Shown here: in pieces, positions 33,489 through 42,915 of the stretch | How positions within the stretch are numbered: position 1 is the stretch's first letter | How the letters are laid out: each line of letters opens with the position of its first letter | NCBI GenBank assembly: GCA_013288325.1 | Contig: JABDCB010000017.1 | Coordinates: 1 to 47,118, forward strand | From: Bacteroidota bacterium | Lineage (GTDB): Bacteria; Bacteroidota; Bacteroidia; Palsa-965 | DNA length: 47,118 nucleotides | Direction: 5' to 3' | Program-made: the position numbers and the translations under genes | The notes under the pieces: generated by a model | The model's input: the letters and a program-made list of their open reading frames with translations, nothing else | What the model was told of the DNA's origin: nothing | Databases searched by the model: none

Positions 33489-34639
33489 AAAGCTTCTCCC
33501 TGGTTGAAATAGAGTCCCGAAGTACCGGGTCCGATTCCTGAATCGATACCGATATTGAGCCGTTCGGCCTTGTTGATCATAATCCGGAGACAAAGTCCGG
33601 CGGTAAAATGCATGGTATCCCAGCTGAGACTGTTAAAGTTGGGTCCTACTTCTCCTCCGGAAAGGAAGGCGGTAAGACCTACCACCTTGTAAACGGGAAA
33701 GCGGTATTCGGCCTGAGCGGCTACCATGAGCTTATCCCTGTACCGGCCGAAATAATAACCTCTCATAATCATATCTCCTCCTATCTGGGCCATCTCTCTG
33801 AAAGGCACATCGCCGGTATTGTAATTGATGATGGCTTGCAGGGCCAATACTTTGCGCCCACCGAAATTGATGAAGTCGCGCATATCGATGGTGTAATTAT
33901 TATAGAAGTGATTGCCCCCGAATTCAGGCTGGTTGAAGACGCTGGATGCTTCGAGGAAGAAACCTTTGTAGCTGTTGAGGATATTATCGCGCGAGTCGTA
34001 CAGGAAATCGAACCCCACACCCGAGGTTTTGGCTCCGTGAGATCCGGAGATATTGCCGGTATCGAGAATGCTTCCCTTGTTAAAGGTAACATTGTTAAGA
34101 TTAATATACTGGTAAATGATGCCGAGGAAATAACGGGTACTGATACGGCCCAGCAAACGTTGATTGATGCTGATCAGATCATAAGAAATAGGCTGTTGCA
34201 TGGCGGCAGTAGTGGAATTGCCGACACCCCAGAACAGGTCTGGGTACTTGTTATAAAAATTTTCGCCTTTGAGGAAGAATCGTTCATTTTTGAAGATGAG
34301 GTTGTTCTTGACCTGTGCCAGAATCTGTCTCTTTTCCGTATAATCGATATAGCTTTCCGTATTGGATTTCCGTACGGTACTGTCATTACTTTTGGAAAGT
34401 TTGAATACCTGGAGCCAAAAGATACCGCCTGAAATACCTGTTTCGGGTTTTCCACCCAATTCGGGGGCAATCACATAACTCTTATCCTTAAATATACTGG
34501 CTACCTTATGATAAAAGCGCATAACCTTGGTAGAATCCTGGCTTTTCGGAGGAGGTACTGTATCGCATGGGCCGGAGTAAGAAATGGCGAATCCGCTGTA
34601 AAAACAGAAAACAAATAGAAGGCAGCAGATATACTTCAT
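33485..34639 (-). CDS. Outer-membrane BamA/surface-antigen-like barrel protein
   Basis: Protein of 384 residues with a signal peptide (start at the ATG at 34639, MKYICCLLFVFCFYSG). After a short soluble part it is a beta-barrel of the BamA/TamA 'surface antigen' type, with GVGFDFLYDSRDNILNSYKGFFLEASSVFNQPEFGG as the recognisable DxRD plus G segment and a GGDMIMRGYYFGRYRDK motif like the BamA (V/I)RGF/Y region. It has no visible POTRA array, so it is not BamA itself. Function unknown (possibly lipid or protein transport). It has its own promoter facing the ulosonate operon. Confidence 0.85.
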   Translation of the reverse strand: MKYICCLLFVFCFYSGFAISYSGPCDTVPPPKSQDSTKVMRFYHKVASIFKDKSYVIAPELGGKPETGISGGIFWLQVFKLSKSNDSTVRKSNTESYIDYTEKRQILAQVKNNLIFKNERFFLKGENFYNKYPDLFWGVGNSTTAAMQQPISYDLISINQRLLGRISTRYFLGIIYQYINLNNVTFNKGSILDTGNISGSHGAKTSGVGFDFLYDSRDNILNSYKGFFLEASSVFNQPEFGGNHFYNNYTIDMRDFINFGGRKVLALQAIINYNTGDVPFREMAQIGGDMIMRGYYFGRYRDKLMVAAQAEYRFPVYKVVGLTAFLSGGEVGPNFNSLSWDTMHFTAGLCLRIMINKAERLNIGIDSGIGPGTSGLYFNQGEAF

Positions 34640-34654
34640 ATTTTTCAGAATGTG

Positions 34655-34662
34655 CAAAAGTA
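34655..34662 (-). promoter_or_regulatory. -7 box of the barrel gene
   Basis: The minus strand reads TACTTTTG, a perfect TAnnTTTG match, 15 bp before the start codon; -33 is weak. Confidence 0.5.
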
Positions 34663-34713
34663 CGAAATACTTCTTATTTCATTAATTCAGAGCTTCTTAT
34701 GTGAAAACTGAAT

Positions 34714-34745
34714 TTTGCCGGACGTGCCGGAATTTAGTACCTTTG
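34714..34745 (+). promoter_or_regulatory. Near-consensus promoter of the ulosonate-like operon
   Basis: TTTG (34714-34717), 20-bp spacer, TACCTTTG (34738-34745), 23 bp upstream of the first gene. The spacer contains the small palindrome CCGGACGTGCCGG. The genes to 43280 follow with few gaps, so this probably drives the whole operon. Confidence 0.75.
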
Positions 34746-34768
34746 CCCCTCTATTTCCCGGGTTTTAG

Positions 34769-35815
34769 ATGTCCAAAAAAAAGATCATTTTTCTGGGTGG
34801 TTCGCTCAACCAAACGACTCAAATGCATCAGATATCATTGCACCTGAGCAATGATTTTGATTGTTATTTCAGCCAGATTTTCGCCAACCATTTTATTATC
34901 CGCACCACGCAAAAGCTTGGGCTATTAGAACACACGGCTTTGGCCGGACAGTTCAAAGCGCGTTCGGATCAATATCTCAAAGAGCATAACCTCCGGAACG
35001 ATTATCGTGCCAGTGTTTATAATAACACGTATAGCCTGGTGGTTGCCTGCACGGATATAATCATGCCAGGAGCCCTCAAAGGTATTCCCACTATATGGAT
35101 ACAGGAAGGCATGATTGATGGAATGAATACACTGGCCAAGATAACCAAGGCATTGAAATTGCCGCGCTACCTGGCATTGGGTACTTCACTCAACGGATCA
35201 TCCAATCTCTGCGATATTTATTGTGCCGCTTCCGAAGGGTATAAAAATCATCTGGCCCGCATGGGTACCGATCGTGGTAAAATAGTGGTGACAGGTATTC
35301 CCAATTTCGATAACCTGCATAGTCACCTGAAAAACGATTTCCCACACCGGGATTATGTGATGGTGGCCACTTCGGATATACGGGAATGCCTGGGCAAGGA
35401 TAACCGTCCGGAATTTATTCAGAAGGCGGTGAAGATCGCTGCCGGACGCCGGCTGATATTCAAGCTTCATCCCAATGAAAGGCGTGACAGAGCCATTCAG
35501 GAAATCAAGGATCATGCTCCTGCAGATACACTTGTCTTTACCGAAGGCAATACCAATGATATGATTGCCAACAGTGTGGAGCTCATCACACAGTTCTCTA
35601 CCGTAGTGTATGTAGGCATTGTGCTGGGTAAAAAAGTGCATTCCTATTTTGATGTGGAAGAACTCCACCGACTGGTACCTGTTCAGAACAACGGTACTTC
35701 GGCCCGGAATATTGCCGATATATGCCGTGCTTTTATTGATTTTAAAGGAAGCGGAACCCAGTTTCTGAAACAGTATACGCCTGCCAATACCCTCGCCTTT
35801 GCAACTGCCAGCTAG
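34769..35815 (+). CDS. GT-B-like glycosyltransferase / CDP-glycerol-transferase-like protein
   Basis: Cytoplasmic protein of 348 residues with a GT-B look: MSKKKIIFLGGSLNQTTQM at the start, a CTDIIMPGALKGIPTIWIQEGMIDG middle, then GTDRGKIVVTGIPNFDN and LIFKLHPNERR, the HP motif shared by CDP-glycerol and polysialic/Kdo transferases, and STVVYVGIVLGKKV near the end. It is the first gene of the operon and its last codons overlap the cytidylyltransferase gene. It could transfer the CMP-activated sugar made by the operon. A UDP-GlcNAc 2-epimerase-like role is the alternative; I cannot choose between these from sequence. Confidence 0.65.
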   Translation: MSKKKIIFLGGSLNQTTQMHQISLHLSNDFDCYFSQIFANHFIIRTTQKLGLLEHTALAGQFKARSDQYLKEHNLRNDYRASVYNNTYSLVVACTDIIMPGALKGIPTIWIQEGMIDGMNTLAKITKALKLPRYLALGTSLNGSSNLCDIYCAASEGYKNHLARMGTDRGKIVVTGIPNFDNLHSHLKNDFPHRDYVMVATSDIRECLGKDNRPEFIQKAVKIAAGRRLIFKLHPNERRDRAIQEIKDHAPADTLVFTEGNTNDMIANSVELITQFSTVVYVGIVLGKKVHSYFDVEELHRLVPVQNNGTSARNIADICRAFIDFKGSGTQFLKQYTPANTLAFATAS

Positions 35816-36605
35816 CATCGTAGCCGTTATACAAGCCCGTACGGGTTCTACCCGTCTGCCGGGTAAGATTCTGATGCCATTGGCTTCGGAGCCGCTGTTA
35901 TACCGCATGGCGGAACGCGTGTTGCAAAGCAACTTATGTACACAAGTCGTTATTGCCACCACTACCGATGCGGCAGATGATGCTGTGGAGGAATTATGTA
36001 TTCAACATCACCTTACCTGTTTCCGCGGCCACCCTACCGATCTGCTAGACAGACATTATCAGGTGGCTCTGAAATTCAATGCCGATATTATTCTCAAGAT
36101 ACCATCCGATTGTCCCCTTATTGATCCGGAGATTATTGACCGGGGTATCCGTTTTTTTCTGGATCGCTGGCCCAATTTAGACTATGTAAGTAATCTGCAC
36201 CCGGCCTCCTATCCCGATGGAAACGATGTGGAAATTATGACCTATGAAGCGCTGGAGAAAGCCTGGAAAGAGGCAACCCGCGGACTGGAGCGGGAACATA
36301 CAACACCCTATATATGGGAAAACCCGGATAAATTCCGGATCGGTAACTTTGTATGGGAAACAGGAAAAGATTACTCCATGTCGCACCGATGGACCATCGA
36401 CTATCCGGAGGATTATACCTTCATCGAGAAAATCTACGGGGTTTTATATGCTTCCAATCCACGTTTCGGAATAGCAGATATTCTGAATGTGGCATCAAGC
36501 AAAGAGATATTTGAAATAAACAGTAAGTATGCAGGGGTGAACTGGTACCGTAACCACCTGGAAGAATTGAAAACGATAAGCCCTGAACAAACAAAACAGC
36601 TGTAG
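35799..36605 (+). CDS. SpsF-like CMP-sugar cytidylyltransferase
   Basis: Protein of 268 residues that should activate an acidic sugar with CTP. The TTG at 35799 is the only plausible start (MQLPASIVAVIQARTGSTRLPGKIL), so the gene overlaps the previous one by 17 bp. The IQARTGSTRLPGK loop binds the nucleotide, FRGHPTDLLDRH and IPSDCPLIDPEI are the next family motifs, and MSHRWTIDYPEDY appears near the end, all as in SpsF of spore-coat and ulosonate loci. CMP transfer to the NeuB-type product is the natural assignment; it is not tested. Confidence 0.88.
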   Translation: MQLPASIVAVIQARTGSTRLPGKILMPLASEPLLYRMAERVLQSNLCTQVVIATTTDAADDAVEELCIQHHLTCFRGHPTDLLDRHYQVALKFNADIILKIPSDCPLIDPEIIDRGIRFFLDRWPNLDYVSNLHPASYPDGNDVEIMTYEALEKAWKEATRGLEREHTTPYIWENPDKFRIGNFVWETGKDYSMSHRWTIDYPEDYTFIEKIYGVLYASNPRFGIADILNVASSKEIFEINSKYAGVNWYRNHLEELKTISPEQTKQL

Positions 36606-36606
36606 C

Positions 36607-37464
36607 ATGACGGAAGAAAGAAAAAAAGAATTACAAGAAATCGCTTTCCGCGTAAGGGAGCATATCATTAATCTGAGCACCGACGGAGGTTGTTTTACAG
36701 GAGCCTCCTTGTCCTGTGCCGATTTGCTGGTATACCTGTATGCCGATTTTCTGAATGTAAACAAGACCAATCTGAAGGATCCTAACAGAGACTACCTCTT
36801 CCTTTCCAAAGGACACGACGTCCCTGCTATGTATGGCACCTTTGCCGAGCTGGGGCTGATGGAGAAAGACCGGTTGAAAAACCACCTGAAAGCTACAGAT
36901 TCCGTATACTGGCATCCTAATCGCAATGTGCCGGGAGTGGAATTCCATTCCGGCTCGCTGGGGCATCTGCCAGCAGTGGCGATGGGAGTGGCTATGGACA
37001 TAAGACTTCGCAAACAGAATAACAAAGTGATCGTGATTACCGGCGATGGGGAGCTGAATGAAGGAACCGTATGGGAAACGGTATTGGTGGCCCATGCACA
37101 TCGGTTAAATAACCTTACTTTTGTGGTGGACAGGAATCAGTTCCAGGCCAATGTGGCTACGGAAGATCTTATTCCGCTGGAGCCCCTGGCCGATAAATTT
37201 GAAGCGTTCGGTTGTGTCGTGAAAAGAATCAATGGACATGATTTTAATGCGCTGGAGGAAGCTTTTAAGGCATTGCCGTTTGACAAGGAAAAACCAAGTG
37301 TAATTATTGCAGATACGGTTCGCGGAAAAGGGCTGCCAAGTATTGAAGCCCGTGCCGACCGCTGGTTCTGTAATTTTTCAAAAGAGGAAATAAGTTCCCT
37401 GATGAAAGAACTGCACGGAGATGGAAAAACAGATCTGCATTCAGAAACCCTTACAGTACGATAA
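36607..37464 (+). CDS. Transketolase N-terminal subunit
   Basis: Protein of 285 residues holding the ThDP-binding half of a split transketolase. The motif GDGELNEGTVWETVLVAHAHRLNNLTFVVDRNQFQ is the GDG...N cofactor signature; DYLFLSKGHDVPAMYG and YWHPNRNVPGVEFHSGSLGHLPAVAMG supply other active-site residues, including the His/Gly loop. It should move two-carbon ketol units between sugars, working with the next gene. Dedicated copies inside sugar operons are unusual. It starts 2 bp after the preceding stop. Confidence 0.93.
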   Translation: MTEERKKELQEIAFRVREHIINLSTDGGCFTGASLSCADLLVYLYADFLNVNKTNLKDPNRDYLFLSKGHDVPAMYGTFAELGLMEKDRLKNHLKATDSVYWHPNRNVPGVEFHSGSLGHLPAVAMGVAMDIRLRKQNNKVIVITGDGELNEGTVWETVLVAHAHRLNNLTFVVDRNQFQANVATEDLIPLEPLADKFEAFGCVVKRINGHDFNALEEAFKALPFDKEKPSVIIADTVRGKGLPSIEARADRWFCNFSKEEISSLMKELHGDGKTDLHSETLTVR

Positions 37465-37467
37465 GTC

Positions 37468-38388
37468 ATGAGCTACGAAGAACTATTAAAAGAACTGGTC
37501 CTGAAGGACGAACGTTATGTGGTCATGACATCGGAGAACCGGGCCCTGATCAAGAATCTGCCCCCGGTACTGAAAGATCGTTTTATCGATACCGGTATTA
37601 CCGAACAGACTATGATAGGCACAGCTGCCGGTCTGGCCCTGAGAGGAAGGATACCGGTAGTACATGCCCTGGCTGCATTCCTGACGATGCGTGCTTTTGA
37701 ATTTATCCGCACCGATGTTGGTATTGCCAACCTGCCTGTGAAACTGAGCAGCTATGTACCCGGCTTTTTGTCCGATGGTAACGGTCCCACACACCAGGCT
37801 ATAGAAGATGTATCCATCATGCGCGGCATTCCGGGTATGCAGGTGTTTTGTCCTGCCGATGAAGAGGATATGCTGCATGCCCTGCCCGTTATCTGGAACT
37901 CCCCGCATCCTTCGTATGTAAGAGTTACCACACGTAAAGGTGAATACAAGCACGATCCGCATTTTGAAATCGGTAAAGCGGAGGTGGTAGCCAAAGGTTC
38001 CGATATTACCCTGCTGGTTTACGGTATGCTGTTTGAAGAAACGATGAAAGCAAAAACACTTCTTGAAAAAGAAGGATTGTCAGTAGGACTCATCAATATG
38101 CGTTCGTTAAAACCGGTGGATGAAAAAGCAATCCTGGAAGCAGCGCGTAACAGCCAGCTGCTGGTGACCATAGAAGATCATTTTCAAATTGGCGGTCTTT
38201 ATACCATCCTGGCAGAGGTGTTCCTGAAACACCGTATAGCAGGTAATGTGTTCCCGATATCCTTACAGGATAAATGGTTTAAACCGGCTCTGCTCTCCGA
38301 AGTACTGAACCATGAAGGCTTCACCGGAGAAAAAATGGCAGCACGTATTCTTCTCGAATTATCTAAAAAAACCCTTCACAAAGCATAA
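37468..38388 (+). CDS. Transketolase C-terminal subunit
   Basis: Protein of 306 residues with the pyrimidine-binding and C-terminal domains of transketolase. The catalytic Glu is in DTGITEQTMIGTAAGLALRG, and VPGFLSDGNGPTHQAIEDVSIMRGIPGMQVFCPADEEDM is the typical following region. It needs the previous protein to form the active enzyme. The start codon is 4 bp after the stop of the N-terminal subunit and the aminotransferase follows 4 bp after it. Both subunits look complete, so this is a real split enzyme. Confidence 0.93.
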   Translation: MSYEELLKELVLKDERYVVMTSENRALIKNLPPVLKDRFIDTGITEQTMIGTAAGLALRGRIPVVHALAAFLTMRAFEFIRTDVGIANLPVKLSSYVPGFLSDGNGPTHQAIEDVSIMRGIPGMQVFCPADEEDMLHALPVIWNSPHPSYVRVTTRKGEYKHDPHFEIGKAEVVAKGSDITLLVYGMLFEETMKAKTLLEKEGLSVGLINMRSLKPVDEKAILEAARNSQLLVTIEDHFQIGGLYTILAEVFLKHRIAGNVFPISLQDKWFKPALLSEVLNHEGFTGEKMAARILLELSKKTLHKA

Positions 38389-38391
38389 GAC

Positions 38392-39741
38392 ATGGCTAAC
38401 AAAATCGAATTCAACGCAACGTATCCCGATATTACTCATTCCGATGAGCTCTATGCACGGGCTGTGCAGATTATGCATCCGGTAACACAAACCCTTGCAA
38501 AAGGTCCCGGACAATTTATGAAAGGCCTTGCCCCCAAATATCTAAAGCGCGGGAAGAATGCCCACGTATGGGATGTGGATGGGAATGAATACATCGACTA
38601 TAACATGGGTATCGGGCCTTTATCGCTCGGATACTGTTATGATAAAGTGGATGAGGCAATCATCAAACAACTGAAAGATGGTATCACCTTCTCTCTGATG
38701 CATGAAATGGAAGTGGAGCTGGCAGAGCTGGTTCATTCCATTATTCCGAATGCTGAATCGATCCGTATCAGCAAGACCGGTGCTGATGTGTGTAGTGCAG
38801 CGGTTCGTATTTCAAGAGCCTTTACCGGAAGAAAAAAGGTATTGTGCTGTGGTTACCACGGATGGCACGATTGGTATATCGGTATCACCAGCCGCGATAA
38901 AGGTATTCCGGAAGAAACCAAGAATCTGACCAGCACGTTTGATTATAACAATATACAATCGGTAATCGATTCGCTGGATGCCGATACAGCTTGTGTTATC
39001 CTCGAGCCTTTTGTTTTTGAAGCACCGAAAGATAATTTCCTGCAGAAGTTGCAGGATGCCTGTCGCAAAAACGGCACCCTGCTCATCTTTGATGAGATGT
39101 GGAGTGGTTTCCGTATTGCCTTGGGTGGAGCACAGGAATATTTCGGTATCACCCCCGATCTGGCCGTTTATTCAAAAGCATTTGCCAATGGTATGCCTAT
39201 CTCCTTGCTTACCGGACGAAAAGATGTGATGCAGCTATTTGAAAAGGAAGTGTTCTTCTTTACCACATTTGGTGGTGAAGCTCTTTCCATGGCTGCAGCC
39301 ATTGCAACCATTACAGAGATGAAGGAGAAAAAAGTATCGGCAGCTCTTGATAAAATGGGTGCTGTGCTGAAAGAGGGATATAACAAGATTGCTACGGAGC
39401 TGGGAATTGATTCCTGGACCAAATGTTCAGGATATAACTGCCGCACCATCGTTACCTTTGATGCTTCAGCAGGCGATCCGTTGATCCTGAAATCATTTGT
39501 TCAGCAGGAGATGATCAAACGCGGTATCCTGTGGGCTGGCTTCCACAATATGTGTTTTACACATACCGAACAGGATCTGGCTTATACTCTGAAAGCATAC
39601 CGTGAAGTGCTCGGGTTGCTGAAGGATGCACAAAAAGAAAATAAGGTGGCTTCGCTCCTGAAAGGAGAACCGTTGGAAGCGGTGTTCCGTAAGGTGAGCA
39701 ACTTTAATATGAAACCTAAAGAGACTGCGGTTAAAAGCTGA
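38392..39741 (+). CDS. Class III aminotransferase (GSA aminomutase-like)
   Basis: PLP enzyme of 449 residues of the glutamate-1-semialdehyde 2,1-aminomutase / class III group. Cofactor residues are present: DEMWSGFRIALGG (Asp that holds the pyridine nitrogen) and Lys262 in YSKAFANGMPIS; GADVCSAAVRISRAFTGRKKVL binds phosphate. It probably adds an amino group to an aldehyde or ketone sugar rather than acting in haem synthesis, given its neighbours. The stop TGA overlaps the ATG of the next gene (39741). Confidence 0.9.
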   Translation: MANKIEFNATYPDITHSDELYARAVQIMHPVTQTLAKGPGQFMKGLAPKYLKRGKNAHVWDVDGNEYIDYNMGIGPLSLGYCYDKVDEAIIKQLKDGITFSLMHEMEVELAELVHSIIPNAESIRISKTGADVCSAAVRISRAFTGRKKVLCCGYHGWHDWYIGITSRDKGIPEETKNLTSTFDYNNIQSVIDSLDADTACVILEPFVFEAPKDNFLQKLQDACRKNGTLLIFDEMWSGFRIALGGAQEYFGITPDLAVYSKAFANGMPISLLTGRKDVMQLFEKEVFFFTTFGGEALSMAAAIATITEMKEKKVSAALDKMGAVLKEGYNKIATELGIDSWTKCSGYNCRTIVTFDASAGDPLILKSFVQQEMIKRGILWAGFHNMCFTHTEQDLAYTLKAYREVLGLLKDAQKENKVASLLKGEPLEAVFRKVSNFNMKPKETAVKS

Positions 39742-40549
39742 TGATGGAATTGTTTTCATTGAAAAACCGGACGGCTCTGGTTACAGGAGCTTGCGGACTG
39801 ATTGGTAAAAAGCACTGCGAAGCTCTGGCGGAAGCCGGGGCTAATGTGGTATTGCTGGATGTAAATGAAAAGCAATGCAGAGAACAGGCGGCAGCTCTGG
39901 GTGCGGGACATATGGGAATAGAAGTGGATGTAACCCGCCCCGAATCGTTGATAGCTGCGCGCGATAAAATTGTGGCCCATTATAGAAAGATCGATATCCT
40001 GGTCAATAATGCCGCTATCAATGACATGTTTGAAAACCCATTGCTTGCCGGCAAACAAAGTATGTTTGAACATTATCCGCTGGAAATGTGGGACCGTTCC
40101 TGGCAAGTGAATGTGACAGGTGTGTTTTTATGTTCCCAGATTTTCGGAACACCGATGTCTGAACAGGGCAGTGGAAGCATTATCAATATCGCATCAACAT
40201 ACGGTATTGTAGGACCCGATCAAAGCATATATATAAAGACAAAGACGGGAAGCATAACTTTTACAAATCCCCGTCTTATCCGGCAACAAAAGGAGCCGTC
40301 ATCAACTTTACCCGTTTTTTGGCTGCTTATTGGGGTAATAAAGGAGTAAGGGTTAATACTCTTTCGCCCGGTGGTGTAGAGAATAGCCAGGATGAACATT
40401 TTGTAGAGAACTATACCCGTAAAACATTGCTGGGCAGAATGGCAAAGCCTACAGATTATAAAGGAGCCTTGGTGTTTCTTGCATCCGATGCCTCTTCGTA
40501 TATGACAGGCGCAAACCTGGTAGTGGATGGGGGATGGACAGCGATATGA
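39741..40549 (+). pseudogene. Short-chain dehydrogenase, frameshifted at an AT repeat
   Basis: An SDR oxidoreductase of 268 residues if repaired. Frame one carries the NAD(P) loop TGACGLIG, NNAA and the catalytic Ser in INIASTYG, then fails at 40227-40234, a run of four ATs. Removing one AT restores [36 protein letters not shown], with the catalytic YxxxK in YPATK, and continues through the ending [10 protein letters not shown] to the TGA at 40547. The active site is therefore split between frames. This is either a real pseudogene, a phase-variable gene or a sequencing error; the downstream frame shows no other decay, favouring recent slippage or error. Confidence 0.88.
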
Positions 40550-41058
40550 CAACTAACGCGAAAGAAGCGATTGAGCGGGCCCAAAAGATCCGTTTGCTCC
40601 TGACCGATTCGGATGGGGTGCTGACGGATACCGGCGTATATTATGGTGCCGAAGGAGAAGTGATGAAACGTTTTTCTATACGGGATGGAATGGGAGTGGA
40701 GCGGCTTACCAAACTGTGCGGCATAGAAACCGGAATCATAACAGGAGAGATGTCGCCCTCGCTTGCCAAAAGAGCAGAGAAGCTCCGGATCACGGAACTG
40801 CATCTGGGAGTGAAAGATAAGCTGCCCCGTCTGCATGAGATATTGAAGAGAAAGAATCTGAAACTGGAAGAAGTGGCATATATAGGGGATGATGTAAATG
40901 ATCTGGAAGTGCTGGAGGCTGTGGGCCTTGCGGCTTGTCCTTCGGATGCCATGCATCTGATCCGTCATGCGATTCACTATCCATGTAATACAGCCGGTGG
41001 GCATGGCTGCTTCAGAGAATTTGCCGAATTTATTATACATTGTAAACAAACATCTTAA
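40546..41058 (+). CDS. KdsC/YrbI-like HAD phosphatase
   Basis: Protein of 170 residues that should remove phosphate from an ulosonate phosphate such as Kdo-8-P. I choose the ATG at 40546, which overlaps the SDR stop as ATGA; an ATG at 40534 adds four residues. HAD motifs: [13 protein letters not shown] (nucleophile Asp), [16 protein letters not shown] (motif II) and [16 protein letters not shown] (motif IV). The end [14 protein letters not shown] matches KdsC. Its presence implies that the synthase product in this pathway is phosphorylated. Confidence 0.9.
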   Translation: MTTNAKEAIERAQKIRLLLTDSDGVLTDTGVYYGAEGEVMKRFSIRDGMGVERLTKLCGIETGIITGEMSPSLAKRAEKLRITELHLGVKDKLPRLHEILKRKNLKLEEVAYIGDDVNDLEVLEAVGLAACPSDAMHLIRHAIHYPCNTAGGHGCFREFAEFIIHCKQTS

Positions 41059-41071
41059 CAAACAACCTGCG

Positions 41072-41968
41072 ATGAGAATTATTGATCTTGGAAATAATAA
41101 AAAAATAGGCGACGGCCAACCTTCTTATATTATAGCGGAAATCGGTATCAACCATAACGGTTCTATGGATATCACCAAAAAGCTGATTGATGCCGCTGCG
41201 GAATGCCATTGTGATGCCGTTAAATTTCAAAAAAGAACTCCCGAACTGTGTGTCCCTAAGGATCAGTGGAACGTGATGCGTGATACGCCGTGGGGACAAA
41301 TGACCTATATCGATTATAAACGGAAAACAGAATTCGGCATGGACGAATATGCCGAAATTGATTCGTACTGTAAAGCAAAAGGTATTGCCTGGTTTGCTTC
41401 CTGCTGGGATGAGCCATCAGTTGATTTTATAGAACAGTTTAACCCTGTTATGTATAAGCTTGCTTCTGCTTCACTTACCGATCATGATCTGATTAAGAAA
41501 ATAAAAGCAACTGGCAAACCGCTCATCCTTTCTACCGGAATGTCGACACAACATGAAATTGTAGATGCGGTTAAAGTTTTCGGAATGCATAATCTGCTGA
41601 TTGCACATTCTACCTCTTCTTATCCTTGTCCTCCTGAAGAATTGAATCTGCGTATGATCAATACCCTTCAGGAAATGTATCCCGATACTCCGGTTGGATA
41701 CTCCGGTCACGAAACAGGACTTGCTACCACCGTGGTTGCAGTAGCTATAGGGGCTTGTTTTGTAGAACGTCATTTTACACTTGATAGGGCCATGTGGGGA
41801 TCCGATCATGCAGCCTCTGTGGAAGTTCCGGGAATGGCTAAACTGGTAAGGGATATCCGCTCTGCTGAAGTAGCCCTGGGTGACGGAGTGAAAAAGGTAT
41901 ATGATAGTGAGCTGGGTCCACTTAAACGACTACGCCGAGTGCAGACGCATCAGATGAATGGAAAGTAA
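41072..41968 (+). CDS. NeuB-like ulosonate synthase without SAF domain
   Basis: Protein of 298 residues of the N-acetylneuraminate synthase family, which condenses phosphoenolpyruvate with an aldose. I start at the ATG at 41072 (MRIIDLGNNKKIGDGQPSYIIAEIGINHNGSM); the earlier frame runs through the previous gene. Family marks: AEIGINHNG, AVKFQKR, ILSTGMS, HSTSSYPCPPEELNL, GYSGHE and ERHFTLDRAMWGSDHAASVE. Typical NeuB/SpsE proteins continue another about 50-60 residues into an antifreeze-like (SAF) domain; here the protein ends QTHQMNGK just after the barrel. Aldose substrate unknown. Confidence 0.92.
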   Translation: MRIIDLGNNKKIGDGQPSYIIAEIGINHNGSMDITKKLIDAAAECHCDAVKFQKRTPELCVPKDQWNVMRDTPWGQMTYIDYKRKTEFGMDEYAEIDSYCKAKGIAWFASCWDEPSVDFIEQFNPVMYKLASASLTDHDLIKKIKATGKPLILSTGMSTQHEIVDAVKVFGMHNLLIAHSTSSYPCPPEELNLRMINTLQEMYPDTPVGYSGHETGLATTVVAVAIGACFVERHFTLDRAMWGSDHAASVEVPGMAKLVRDIRSAEVALGDGVKKVYDSELGPLKRLRRVQTHQMNGK

Positions 41969-41985
41969 TTACTGGTTGTAGCATA

Positions 41986-42915
41986 ATGTCTGAAGAAACC
42001 GTTGTATATATCACCTCGTCCATTCTTGTATTCAGTATGGGCCTGTTCATTTTTCTGGAACGGAAATTTCCGTACCGGAAAGGATTGCCCTTTTTACGGG
42101 AAGGTATATGGACCGACTTTTTTTGGTATTCGATTGTTCAGAATTTCATTTTAAAAATCCTCATATTCGATTATATCATTCATCCCATCGATCTTCATTG
42201 GCATCTTTCCCGCCATCTGGTGAGTGACTGGCCAATATTGGGGCAAGTGCTATTCTTTCTGGTGGTGCACGATTTTTATATTTACTGGTTTCACCGCTGG
42301 CAGCACAATTCAAAGATATTATGGCGTACGCATGAGGCACATCATTCAGCTACGGCCATCGACTGGGTTGCAGGATCACGTTCGCATGCATTGGAAATTA
42401 TCATCAACCAAACGGTGGAATTTCTTCCAATCATATTGTTGGGTGCTGACCCAATTGTAATTCCTATCAAGGCTTGTATTGATGGTGTATGGGGCATGTA
42501 TATCCATTCCAATATCAATGTGCGTTCCGGTAAATTGCAGTATTTTATCAATGGACCTGAAATGCATCAGTGGCACCATGCCGATCAGCAGGAAGTATTC
42601 TTCTCCAACTATGCCACCAAGTTTGCAATCTGGGACTGGATATTCGGAACCGGTTATCATCCCGATTTTAAACCTGCAAAATACGGCCTGCCTTATGCCT
42701 ATCCAAAGGATTATTTTCTTCAGTTTATTGCCTTGTTTAAAAAAGTGGATGAAGAGCAATGGATGAAACGCAGATTCTTCAGTTCATATAAACGTATAGG
42801 CCCTTCCCTGCTTCGCATGACAGGTCTTGGCAAAACCCTTCCTAAAGAAACAGTGCCTTCACCAGTTCAGGAAACACCTGTGGCCAGGGACACTAAAAAG
42901 AGTGTATCGGTATGA
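41986..42915 (+). CDS. Fatty-acid hydroxylase / sterol-desaturase superfamily membrane protein
   Basis: Di-iron membrane enzyme of 309 residues. The three histidine clusters are clear: HDFYIYWFHRWQH, RTHEAHHS and MHQWHHAD. The family hydroxylates or desaturates lipids, including fatty acids and sphingolipid precursors. About five membrane segments. It starts 18 bp after the NeuB-like gene and its end overlaps the SMR gene by 4 bp (ATGA), so it belongs to the operon. A lipid partner for the surface sugar, or an ether-lipid change, are possible roles; neither is shown. Confidence 0.88.
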   Translation: MSEETVVYITSSILVFSMGLFIFLERKFPYRKGLPFLREGIWTDFFWYSIVQNFILKILIFDYIIHPIDLHWHLSRHLVSDWPILGQVLFFLVVHDFYIYWFHRWQHNSKILWRTHEAHHSATAIDWVAGSRSHALEIIINQTVEFLPIILLGADPIVIPIKACIDGVWGMYIHSNINVRSGKLQYFINGPEMHQWHHADQQEVFFSNYATKFAIWDWIFGTGYHPDFKPAKYGLPYAYPKDYFLQFIALFKKVDEEQWMKRRFFSSYKRIGPSLLRMTGLGKTLPKETVPSPVQETPVARDTKKSVSV

